A stretch of DNA of 64,000 nt from Seleniibacterium sp963677135. Lineage in GTDB: Bacteria; Desulfobacterota; Desulfuromonadia; Desulfuromonadales; Geopsychrobacteraceae. Shown here piece after piece: positions 1 through 7,564 of this stretch (positions are counted from its first letter, which is position 1; the number at the start of each line of letters is the position of its first letter). The translations under genes were made by a program, and so were the position numbers. The notes beneath the pieces are model-generated. The model had not been told where the DNA came from. It was given only the letters and a program-made list of their open reading frames with translations, and did not search any database. The stretch lies in NCBI GenBank assembly GCA_963677135.2, contig CAXXLS010000011.1, positions 42,504 to 106,503 on the forward strand, given 5' to 3'.

Positions 1-447
1 GGCGGTCAGGCTGTGTCCTGCACGGCCCTGAACCTTTCTCACTTCCGGAGCGATCCAGCACTGTTCTTCCATGAGAACGGTATAGATGGCCGAGGCGATG
101 CGATCCTTCGGGCTGGATTTGAGAATATAGCCGTATACGGTTTCCGGTGGTACGATCTTGGCCAGCGAGCGCACGTACATCTCGTCCTTGAACTGGCTCC
201 AGAAGACGATTCTGGCTTTCGGCTTGGCCTCCCAGAGTTCCCTGGCAAAGTCGATACCGTTGAGTTCGGGCATCTGGATGTCGCTGATGACCAGGGGATG
301 GTCCTGGTTCAGGCTCAATTCGAGGGCCGTACGCCCGTCAGGCGCGTGGATGATGTTGACCTGTTCATTCCAGGCAGTCAGAAGCTGCTCGAGAAATTCA
401 AAGTCCTTGGGGTTGTCTTCTGCAATAAGAATGTTGAAATCTGTCAT
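1..447 (-). CDS. Response regulator, C-terminus cut by window edge
   Basis: This is the receiver-domain end of a response regulator. The first 149 residues are visible and the gene runs off the left edge. The receiver shows the acidic pocket (residues 10-11, ED) and the phosphoacceptor Asp56 in VISDIQMPELNG; the conserved Lys lies in the ILKSSPKDR stretch near residue 112. Its ATG lies 5 bases after the stop of the upstream histidine kinase, with an AGGAG ribosome site inside the kinase end, so the two are an operon and surely partners. The kinase is of the HisKA_3 class, which normally pairs with NarL/LuxR-type regulators, so a DNA-binding domain probably lies beyond the edge; this is inference. 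Confidence 0.85.
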   Translation of the reverse strand, partial: MTDFNILIAEDNPKDFEFLEQLLTAWNEQVNIIHAPDGRTALELSLNQDHPLVISDIQMPELNGIDFARELWEAKPKARIVFWSQFKDEMYVRSLAKIVPPETVYGYILKSSPKDRIASAIYTVLMEEQCWIAPEVRKVQGRAGHSLTA

Positions 448-452
448 GAGGG

Positions 453-1844
453 TCACTCCTGGGTCATCAGCTCTCCGCAGGGCAGGATCAGTTCAAAGCG
501 CGTGCCACTGGAAAAACGTGACGGGGACCATTTGACCTCGGCGCCGATTTTTCTGGCCCGTTCACGGATGTTGAGCAAACCGCGCCCTTCGGAATGCTTG
601 GGAATCGACAGGTCCATTCCGCAGCCGTTGTCTTCGATGGCCAGAACAAAAATATCGTCGCGCAGCTCAAGGGATACCTCGTAGCGTTTGGCCTCGGCAT
701 GTTTGATCACATTCTGGATCGCTTCGATGGCGATCCGATACAGGAACAGCTGCTGCATCCGGTCAAACTTCAATTCCTCAACCCGGGGATCCAGGTAGAA
801 GTGGAATTCGGGCAGGCCGTCTGCCTCACAGTGCTGTTCCAGATGAGTCTCTATGGCTGCTCCCAGGCCGAGAATGTCAAGGGTCTGGGGGTGCAGATTG
901 TTCATGATGTCGCGCAGGTTGGCGATCGCCTGGCCGAGGTCCTGTTCAAGCTCGACAATGCGGTTTTGAGCGGGCCCTTCCGGCAGATCGGAGCCGAGGT
1001 TCTGCAGGCCGCGCAGGATTCCGGACAGATCCGACAGCGACTGGTCATGGAGATCCATGGCAATGCGGCGGCGTTCCTCCTCCGCCCCTTCGAAAAGTTT
1101 TTCTGTTCCCACCACCCGAATCAATCTTTTCGTCATGCGGCTGATCGATACGGCGAGGGTATCGAGTTCGTCCTTGATGTGATCAGGAGCCGGCGGCAGT
1201 TCGAGTTTACCGTCGGCTATCTGCAGGGCATTCTGGGACAATACCTGTATCCTGCTCAGGATGCGACGGCTGAAGTAGACGGAAATAATCACGCCAAGCG
1301 CGATGGCCAGCATCAGGATAACCATGGAAACAAGGTAAGTCCTCTCCACCAGCCTGGTGACGTCCTGTTCCTGGGTCGTGCGCAGCCGGTTCAGGTGGAT
1401 CTGGGTCAGGTTCGACAGTCCTGACAGTTCCGCCCGGAAATTGGCATAATTCTGGGCGGTTTTCTCGGGATCCGGACTGTCCGCGGGATTCAGCTGAGCT
1501 GCCAGTTCTTTGAGCAGGGTGATCTGCCCCGATTTTTTCAAAGGGCCGAACGGTTCCAGGCGATCGACCGCTGAAATCAGTCGGTCGTAAAGGTCGGCGA
1601 CCATGGCCATCTCTTCCGGGGTAGCCATGCCACTGTACTGGATGGAGCGAATCAGGACATGCAGCCGTCTGGCGGCCATGTCCGCTTCGGCAAGAGCCAC
1701 AAAAGACGTCCCGATTGCCCGCGCCTCCTGGCGTTTGGCGGACAGGTTCCAGTAGGTGAGCTGCATGAACCCGAGCAGCAGCAGGAGCAGGCTCAGAACG
1801 ATCGCCGGTGCGAGCAGGACTTGGTGTTTGACGGTAATTCGCAT
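453..1844 (-). CDS. Membrane histidine kinase, NarX/DegS-like (HisKA_3)
   Basis: Sensor kinase of 463 residues. A transmembrane segment at about 8-30, a periplasmic or outer region of about 140 residues and a second membrane segment at about 172-190 are followed by a HAMP-like linker. The phosphoacceptor helix reads RRRIAMDLHDQSL with His266, the HisKA_3 form. The C-terminal ATPase domain shows the N box (AIEAIQNVIKHAEA), the DNGCGMD motif and GRGLLNIRERA. It is directly upstream of the response regulator at the window edge. The signal sensed cannot be read from the sequence. There is no strong ribosome site before the ATG at 1844, so the exact start is less certain than the gene. Confidence 0.88.
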   Translation of the reverse strand: MRITVKHQVLLAPAIVLSLLLLLLGFMQLTYWNLSAKRQEARAIGTSFVALAEADMAARRLHVLIRSIQYSGMATPEEMAMVADLYDRLISAVDRLEPFGPLKKSGQITLLKELAAQLNPADSPDPEKTAQNYANFRAELSGLSNLTQIHLNRLRTTQEQDVTRLVERTYLVSMVILMLAIALGVIISVYFSRRILSRIQVLSQNALQIADGKLELPPAPDHIKDELDTLAVSISRMTKRLIRVVGTEKLFEGAEEERRRIAMDLHDQSLSDLSGILRGLQNLGSDLPEGPAQNRIVELEQDLGQAIANLRDIMNNLHPQTLDILGLGAAIETHLEQHCEADGLPEFHFYLDPRVEELKFDRMQQLFLYRIAIEAIQNVIKHAEAKRYEVSLELRDDIFVLAIEDNGCGMDLSIPKHSEGRGLLNIRERARKIGAEVKWSPSRFSSGTRFELILPCGELMTQE

Positions 1845-1953
1845 GGGCGCAGATTAGCATGAAAGACTGTTCGAATACACTGTGCAAATCCGCAAGAATA
1901 CATCGTTATCCCGCAAATATCCGCGGGAGAAGAACGCTGAACCGCCGGTGCGG

Positions 1954-1985
1954 CAAAAAAGGGGGGGGGGTCTCTCCCCCCCCCC
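1954..1985 (-). terminator. Intrinsic terminator with pure G10/C10 stem
   Basis: Read on the minus strand this is ten G, a five-base AGAGA loop, ten C, then six T (plus-strand A run 1955-1960). It lies 42 bases after the stop of the thiolase-like gene and is a textbook factor-independent terminator for it, except that the stem is one homopolymer. Confidence 0.85.
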
Positions 1986-2027
1986 TGTGCTTGGTTGAGC
2001 GGTAGCGGAGGGGGCAAAAAAGGTCGC

Positions 2028-3629
2028 TTATTCCTTTTTCCCCCGGAGTTTACGCATCGCCGTGTCGGCAATTTCGACGACACCGGCAATGGTTTTGCGA
2101 TAAAGCTGGCGGATCGGAATGTCGTTGATGGTCAGGTCGCCGTCGATACGCTGCAGCTGGATCTTGTCGCCATGGCTGAGGCCGTCGAGGGAGAGTGCCG
2201 ATTCCGGAGCAACCCCGATCAGGAAACGGTAGCGTTCGCCTTCGTGCTTGCGGGAAAAGATTAACAGGGTTTTCCGGGGATTCCCCGTCCTGAAATCGTG
2301 CATGGAGGTCTTGGCCAGCAGGGTGACGGTACAGCGGTTTTCTTTGCCGAGAATTGTTTCCAGGGTGATTTCAGCCGGTTTCATTCGGCCCAGTTCCGGT
2401 TTTTCCTGCGGGCGATAGGGAACCTTGCGCCGCCCCTCGAAATGTTCCCGGGTTTCCAGCAGGACGACGACGTTGTTGTTGATGGGGCCGCCGATGGAGT
2501 GGGAGAGGGCGGTCTGATAGCGACCGTCCCTGAGCATCTGGTGATTTTCGACGATCTGGACCATGCCGGTCGCTCCGAGGGGATGTCCGCGGCCTTTCAG
2601 CCCCCCGGTGAGATTGGTCGGAAAGCGGCCGTCCGGACCGGTTATCTCGTCATCCAGCAGGGCGTCGAGCAGGCGTTCGCGGGGAGCAACGCCAAGGTCG
2701 ACCAGGTTGATGGGACCGAATCCGTTGAAGGGGTCGTGCATGTTGATATGGGTCGGGCCGGCAAGGTCCTGGAGGCTCTTCAGCCCCGCCTGTCCCAGGG
2801 CCTGGGACAGGGCGATCCGGGTGGCCGGGAAACTGGTGTAGGTCAGACGGTCGGCAATGGTCGGAATATCGGTTCCGGAACCGACTCCGGTGACCCTGAC
2901 AGCGTGCGGACTTGCGGTCAGCAGGCAGGCCGCTACCCCGTCGGACATGGGACAGAAGTCGTAATAATGCAGCGGGTCGTAATAGAGATAGTTTTTCCCT
3001 CCGTCCATGTCGGCATAGTATTGTTCGACGGAAATTTCGTGGTTCAGGTGGGCGTTGGGATTGCGGGCTGCATAGGAGTGCGCCCGTTCGGTCCAGCGAG
3101 CGGAATATTCCGTCCATTGTTCCGGGGTCAGGCCGAATTCCCTGATCAACGACTGGGCTACAAGCGCACCGCACGCGGGCATGGTCAGGCCGTATTCCGC
3201 CTCTTCCCGGTCGATCACTCCGGCGACGATTTTGGTGGCTTCCCGGGTCGAAACATCGCTCATTTTCTGGATGCCGATGGCGAGAACATGATCGTGCTGG
3301 CCGGACGCTACTTCGAGATAGGCCGCTTCAAAAGCGCTTGCTCCGGAGGAGGATGCGGTATCGATAAGAACCGATTTGGCTCCGCTGATACCCAGTCGGC
3401 CGCAAATTTTGGCGGCGACGTTATCGATGTCGGAAAAGGCGAACGGGTTCTGCGAACCGACCACGACGCAACCTATTTTGTCTTTGCTGATGTCGGAATT
3501 TTCCAGCAGCGGCTGCAGCGCATCGACGAGTTCGAAGAAGCCGATCTTGGGACGATGCCTGCCGTTGTATTTGCCTACCGGCAGCATAAAGGAGTCGGCC
3601 AGATAGACCGGGCGGGGGTGGAATACCAT
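2028..3629 (-). CDS. Thiolase-like acyl-CoA protein lacking the catalytic Cys
   Basis: A 533-residue protein whose first ~395 residues are a thiolase/SCP2-thiolase fold. The C-terminal signature GGLKGRGHPLGATG carries the conserved His. At the position where thiolases carry the nucleophilic cysteine (VxxxCxSG), this protein reads IDTASSSGAS, so the Cys is replaced by Ser. The last ~135 residues form an extra beta-rich extension of unclear identity that lacks the CxxC pairs of a DUF35 zinc ribbon. The ATG at 3629 has an AAAGGA site. The gene stands alone, with its own terminator at 1954-1985. It may bind acyl-CoA without normal thiolysis, or use another residue; a fatty or aromatic acid role is a guess. 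The family call is firm, the activity is not. Confidence 0.8.
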   Translation of the reverse strand: MVFHPRPVYLADSFMLPVGKYNGRHRPKIGFFELVDALQPLLENSDISKDKIGCVVVGSQNPFAFSDIDNVAAKICGRLGISGAKSVLIDTASSSGASAFEAAYLEVASGQHDHVLAIGIQKMSDVSTREATKIVAGVIDREEAEYGLTMPACGALVAQSLIREFGLTPEQWTEYSARWTERAHSYAARNPNAHLNHEISVEQYYADMDGGKNYLYYDPLHYYDFCPMSDGVAACLLTASPHAVRVTGVGSGTDIPTIADRLTYTSFPATRIALSQALGQAGLKSLQDLAGPTHINMHDPFNGFGPINLVDLGVAPRERLLDALLDDEITGPDGRFPTNLTGGLKGRGHPLGATGMVQIVENHQMLRDGRYQTALSHSIGGPINNNVVVLLETREHFEGRRKVPYRPQEKPELGRMKPAEITLETILGKENRCTVTLLAKTSMHDFRTGNPRKTLLIFSRKHEGERYRFLIGVAPESALSLDGLSHGDKIQLQRIDGDLTINDIPIRQLYRKTIAGVVEIADTAMRKLRGKKE

Positions 3630-3642
3630 AACAAATCCTTTC

Positions 3643-3694
3643 TGTGATGCGTGGTACGGTATTCAATTATATCAGGGCAATTGAGGATTTTAAA
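3643..3694 (-). promoter_or_regulatory. Possible promoter of the thiolase-like gene
   Basis: On the minus strand there is a perfect -10 box TATAAT (plus coordinates 3666-3671), about 37 bases before the ATG. The -35 at 17 bases spacing is poor (TTTAAA). Proposed from sequence only. Confidence 0.4.
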
Positions 3695-3829
3695 CCGGAT
3701 GCCGGATCGGGCTCTTCGGACCCTCTTCTGCGCGGGGATCCGGTTGGCCAGTGGCTGGTCTCCTGGTCGTTTCTGATTCGGAAGGAGGATGGCAGCGTGC
3801 AGACAGCTATGAAAGTCTGCCGGGGAAAT

Positions 3830-3872
3830 AAAAAAGCCCCAAAGACCTGGAGGGGGGGGAGGTCTTCGGGGC
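3830..3872 (-). terminator. Intrinsic terminator of the OmpR-type two-component pair
   Basis: A 13-base stem with one mismatch (arms at 3836-3848 and 3860-3872), followed on the minus strand by six T. It lies about 110 bases past the histidine kinase stop at 3981. The rest of 3630-3980 shows no credible gene on either strand. Confidence 0.85.
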
Positions 3873-3980
3873 GTGAAACCCTACAAGAGGGCTTCGGTCG
3901 TACTTATACAGAAACTTTTTGGAAAAGTGAACCAAAAAAATACAAAAAATTGTTCCGGTCAAAACTGATTTTAGTTTTTC

Positions 3981-4880
3981 TTAAAAAACTGGCAGAGTTA
4001 CGCTGAATTGGCTCCCCTTGCCCGGGGCCGACTCGACGGAGATGGTACCATCATGCGCTTCGACTATCCATTTGACGATGGCCAGTCCCAATCCCGACCC
4101 GCCGTCATTGCGGTTTTGGGTTTTGTCGATGCGGTAAAATCTCTCGAAAATCAAAGCGAGGTGTTCCCGGGCGATGCCGATACCGCTATCGCTGATAGTG
4201 ACCCTGACCAGGTTGGCTTCGCATCGGGCGACGGTCATCCCGACCGTGCCGTTTTCGGGCGTATATTTGATTGCGTTGGTCAACAGGTTCAGAAATACCT
4301 GGCGCAGCCTCAGGCTGTCGGCCTTGACCCGGAGTTCGTCCTCGGGCATGGTCAGTTCGACCGTGATATGTTTGGCAGCCGCCAACAGCCTGGCCTGATG
4401 GTGCAGCTCGAGAATCAGTTCCTGCAGCAGCAGAGGTTCTTTCTTGAGGGGAATCTCGCCCAGGTCGCTTTTTGACAGCAGCAGCAGATCCTCAATCAGG
4501 TAGCTCATTCTGCTGATTTCCTCGAGGTTCGATTCAAGAACTTGTCTGAGCTGCTGAGGGGTGCGGTCGCTGCGCAGGGCCAGTTCGGTTTCACCGCGCA
4601 GGATCGTCAGGGGCGTTCTCAGCTCATGGGTCACATCCGCTGAAAACTGTCTCGCCCGTCTCAGGCTGGCGGTCATCCGCTTCATCAGGGCGTTGTAACT
4701 GGCAGCCAGCGCCTCGATCTCTTCGGGATCTTCGGCGTCCAGGGAAAACTCTTCGGGGGCCCCGTCGGCTGTAGTGTTGTCCATGAGTTCTATCAGGCGT
4801 CTAATGGCGTCCACTGAATTTTTTTTCTTTCTGCGCCCCTCCGCAAGTATGTATCCCAAGGCGATCAGCCCTCCAAACAA
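3981..4880 (-). CDS. Histidine kinase with shortened sensor region
   Basis: HisKA plus HATPase_c kinase, about 299 residues. It shows the H box SADVTHELRTPLT (His85), the N box LLTNAIKYTP, the DSGIGI motif and GGSGLGLAIVKWI. The N-terminus starts in what looks like the second membrane helix (FGGLIALGYILAEG) followed by a HAMP-like stretch, so the usual first helix and periplasmic sensor are absent. There is no room for them: only about 60 bases separate the upstream regulator stop from an in-frame stop codon and this start. No ATG is available. TTG at 4880 is the longest choice, and another TTG about 18 bases later has GGAGGG in front. It may sense at the membrane or be a remnant after a deletion. 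Confidence 0.75.
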   Translation of the reverse strand: MFGGLIALGYILAEGRRKKKNSVDAIRRLIELMDNTTADGAPEEFSLDAEDPEEIEALAASYNALMKRMTASLRRARQFSADVTHELRTPLTILRGETELALRSDRTPQQLRQVLESNLEEISRMSYLIEDLLLLSKSDLGEIPLKKEPLLLQELILELHHQARLLAAAKHITVELTMPEDELRVKADSLRLRQVFLNLLTNAIKYTPENGTVGMTVARCEANLVRVTISDSGIGIAREHLALIFERFYRIDKTQNRNDGGSGLGLAIVKWIVEAHDGTISVESAPGKGSQFSVTLPVF

Positions 4881-4954
4881 AACGTTATACAGGTGTTCAG
4901 GTCAGGTGTCGGTAAACGGCCGCCGGGTTGCCTTGCGGAACCCGTTTGCGGCGG

Positions 4955-5629
4955 TCAGTCGCTGTCCTTCAGCACATATCCGGCACCACGGACAGTATGA
5001 ATCAATTTCTTGTCAAAATCCTTATCGATTTTTTTGCGCAGGTAGTTCACGTAGACATCGATGATGTTGGTGAACGAGTCGAAGGTATAGTCCCAGACGT
5101 GTTCTGCGATCATGGTCCGGGTCAGTACCTGGTTCGGGTTGCGCATAAAGTATTCAAGCAGAGCATACTCCTTTGCCGTCAGTTCGATTTCGGTGTTGCC
5201 TCTCCAGACCTTGTGCCCTACCGGGTCAAGGCGCAGGTCGGCAAAAAACAGCTCGGCTCCCCTGTCCTGGGAACCTCTGCGGATCAGGGCCCTGACCCTG
5301 GCCAGCAATTCCGAAAATGCGAAAGGCTTGGTCAGGTAGTCGTCACTGCCGATATCCAGACCGGCGACGATGTCCTCAACCGTATCTTTGGCCGTCAGGC
5401 ACAGGATCGGCACCGATATGTTGCGCGCCCGCAGGTCTTTGATGGCGCTGAGGCCGTCTTTCTGGGGGAGCATGACATCCATCAGAATCAGGTCGTATTG
5501 GCCGGCTCCGGCCATCTGGACGCCGCTGTCCCCATCATAGGCGACATCAACGGTAAAAGCCTCCTCTTCAAGGCCTCTCTTGATAAAACTGGCGACCTTT
5601 TTTTCATCTTCGACGATCAGGATGCGCAT
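4955..5629 (-). CDS. OmpR-family response regulator
   Basis: A complete 224-residue regulator: receiver domain (acidic residues in LIVEDEKK, phosphoacceptor Asp51 in ILMDVMLPQKDG, Lys in LTKPFAFSEL) followed by a winged-helix DNA-binding domain (ELTAKEYALLEYFMRNPNQVLTR in outline, ending HTVRGAGYVL). It is most like the CusR/CopR/PhoP group. The ATG at 5629 follows GAGGAG. It heads a two-gene operon with the kinase after it. The 250 bases between it and prmA, transcribed the other way, must hold both promoters; no strong boxes were recognised there. Confidence 0.92.
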   Translation of the reverse strand: MRILIVEDEKKVASFIKRGLEEEAFTVDVAYDGDSGVQMAGAGQYDLILMDVMLPQKDGLSAIKDLRARNISVPILCLTAKDTVEDIVAGLDIGSDDYLTKPFAFSELLARVRALIRRGSQDRGAELFFADLRLDPVGHKVWRGNTEIELTAKEYALLEYFMRNPNQVLTRTMIAEHVWDYTFDSFTNIIDVYVNYLRKKIDKDFDKKLIHTVRGAGYVLKDSD

Positions 5630-5880
5630 CGTACATGTCTCCTCTGCGGCTACAGGCGCTCTTGTCTCCTAAAGTGACAAGCCCTTCCCGCGAGGGGGCC
5701 GACATGAAGACGCGTCAGCTCATAAGGAAGGGTTCATGAAAACATATGAATATTAGCAGAGGGAGTGCTCTGGTGCAAGGACAATCATAATAATCCTTTA
5801 ATTATCGTCGTCTATAGCTATTTGCGGTCGCGACCGTGTTTCCTGTTGTGTTCATTGATAGGTTCTGTTAATTAGTAATT

Positions 5881-6801
5881 ATGAAAAATGAGTGGATTGT
5901 CATAGAGATAGAGACCCCCGGAGCCCTCGTCGATCTCATCAGCGCTGCCGCGGCTGATTTCGATTGCTGCGGATTGGTCGTGGAAGAGCGGCAACTCGAT
6001 ACCTTCGTCGTCCCCGATGATGACCTTGATCCGGCGAAACGGTATCGTCTCAAGGTCTATTTCGAGACAAATGAGAATCCGGACGCTTTGTGCCGGGATC
6101 TGGAAAGCGCGATCCGGTCTATGCCTGCATCGGGGATTGAGGGCGTATCTCTGTCTCTGGGTGAGGTTGTTCAGATCGAAGACTGGTCGGAGAAGTGGAA
6201 GCAGAATTTTTCAGCCTTCCGGGTTGGTGAGCATCTGGTCATTAGACCAAGCTGGGAGGATGTCGCCACCGGGCCTGGTGATGTGGTCATCGAAATTGAC
6301 CCGGGCATGGCGTTTGGTACCGGTTCTCACGCCACGACCAAGTTGTGTCTGGAGGTTATCGCCGACCTGATGGCCAGCTCCACTCCCCCCCGCTCGATGC
6401 TGGATGTCGGAACCGGTTCCGGTCTCCTCGCTCTGGGGGCGGCCGCTTTGGGATGCCCGACGATCCTGGCCAACGATATCGATCCGATCGCCTGCGACGT
6501 TGCCAGGAAAAATATCTGTCATAATCACTATCAGGAGCAGATTTCCGTCACCGAGGATCCTCTGGAAGATCTGCCGGGCCGTTACGATCTGGTGGTCGCC
6601 AATATCCTGGCCGAGGAGAATGTGCGGCTGGCCCCCCATTTCATCGCTCATCTGAAGATCGGCGGGCATCTGGTCCTGTCGGGGATTCTGCGGGAAAAAG
6701 AGGATTTTGTCCGCCGGGGGGTCGCCGGTCTGGGGTTGGCCTTCAACGAAGGTCGTTACCAGGATGACTGGATCTGTCTGGTTTACAGTCGGGATGCCTG
6801 A
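5881..6801 (+). CDS. prmA: Ribosomal protein L11 methyltransferase
   Basis: SAM-dependent enzyme that methylates amino groups of ribosomal protein L11. At 306 residues it is the usual size. An N-terminal L11-recognition domain is followed by a Rossmann methyltransferase domain with DPGMAFGTGSHATT, DVGTGSGLLALGAA (SAM loop) and the catalytic-region motif VVANILAEE. The stop TGA shares a base with the ATG of rsmE, so the two rRNA/ribosome modification genes are translationally coupled, an arrangement seen in many bacteria. Confidence 0.95.
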   Translation: MKNEWIVIEIETPGALVDLISAAAADFDCCGLVVEERQLDTFVVPDDDLDPAKRYRLKVYFETNENPDALCRDLESAIRSMPASGIEGVSLSLGEVVQIEDWSEKWKQNFSAFRVGEHLVIRPSWEDVATGPGDVVIEIDPGMAFGTGSHATTKLCLEVIADLMASSTPPRSMLDVGTGSGLLALGAAALGCPTILANDIDPIACDVARKNICHNHYQEQISVTEDPLEDLPGRYDLVVANILAEENVRLAPHFIAHLKIGGHLVLSGILREKEDFVRRGVAGLGLAFNEGRYQDDWICLVYSRDA

Positions 6802-7535
6802 TGCGCAGCTTTTATATTGCAACCGAGCACCTCGCTGAGGGGGACGTTGTCGATCTGCCTGGCGATCTTCGCCGGCATATGCAGACGGTCCTCAGGCTGG
6901 GTGCGGGCGAGACGGTCGAACTGTTCAACGACACCGGGCTCGTCGCCCGGGCCGAGCTGCTTGACGAGGTTTCGGCGCGGCTAGTGAAGGTGGTCAGCGC
7001 GCCCGAGCCTGCGTGTGTCCTGACCCTGATTCAAGGGCTTCCCAAGGGGGAGAAGGCGGAACTGATTCTTCAGAAGGGCACGGAACTCGGCGTGAATCAT
7101 TTTTATCTGGCCGCTATGGAGCGCAGCGTCAGCCAGATAAAGAATGACCGGAAGGAAAAAAAACTGCAGCGCTGGTTAAAAATTATGCAGGAAGCGGCCC
7201 GTCAGTGCCGTCAGTATCATCTGCCGACGCTACAGGCAGGGCAGCCCCTGCAAGAGATTGCGGGCGCGGTGGACGCGGAATTGAAACTGGTGCTGTGGGA
7301 AGGGAGCTGCCGGCCTCTGGAGGAGTGCCTGCCGAGCGCTTCTCCGAAGAGCGTGGCTGTGGTGGTCGGTCCCGAAGGAGGGATCGCCGGATCCGAGGTC
7401 GAAATGCTGGAAGGGTTGGGTTATGACGCGGTCAGCCTGGGGCCGAGGATCCTGAGGACGGAAACCGCCGGGCTTGCGATTATGTCCGTTTTACAATATC
7501 TTTATGGTGATTTGGCCAGCGGCCAACATGGTTAG
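6801..7535 (+). CDS. rsmE: 16S rRNA m3U1498 methyltransferase
   Basis: RsmE family (SPOUT fold), 244 residues. A PUA-like N-terminal part (RSFYIATEHL...) precedes the knotted SAM-binding domain: IQGLPKGEKAELILQKGTELGV, VVVGPEGGIAGSEVE, and LGPRILRTETAGLAIMSVLQY at the end. It methylates N3 of U1498 in 16S rRNA. It overlaps prmA by one base and is followed after 29 bases by the RDD protein gene. Confidence 0.95.
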   Translation: MRSFYIATEHLAEGDVVDLPGDLRRHMQTVLRLGAGETVELFNDTGLVARAELLDEVSARLVKVVSAPEPACVLTLIQGLPKGEKAELILQKGTELGVNHFYLAAMERSVSQIKNDRKEKKLQRWLKIMQEAARQCRQYHLPTLQAGQPLQEIAGAVDAELKLVLWEGSCRPLEECLPSASPKSVAVVVGPEGGIAGSEVEMLEGLGYDAVSLGPRILRTETAGLAIMSVLQYLYGDLASGQHG

Positions 7536-7564
7536 TTGACGGTACTTTCAGGAAAGGAAAAGTC

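Noticed and set aside
594..1424. Plus-strand open frame of 276 codons
   Set aside because: Lies opposite the histidine kinase gene, no family likeness or ribosome site; a GC-rich antisense shadow.
2298..3647. Plus-strand open frame of 449 codons
   Set aside because: Antisense to the thiolase-like gene, whose motifs and terminator are clear.
3644..4006. Possible 120-residue protein in the gap after the kinase
   Set aside because: It runs through the intrinsic terminator, has no ribosome site and shows no recognisable sequence.
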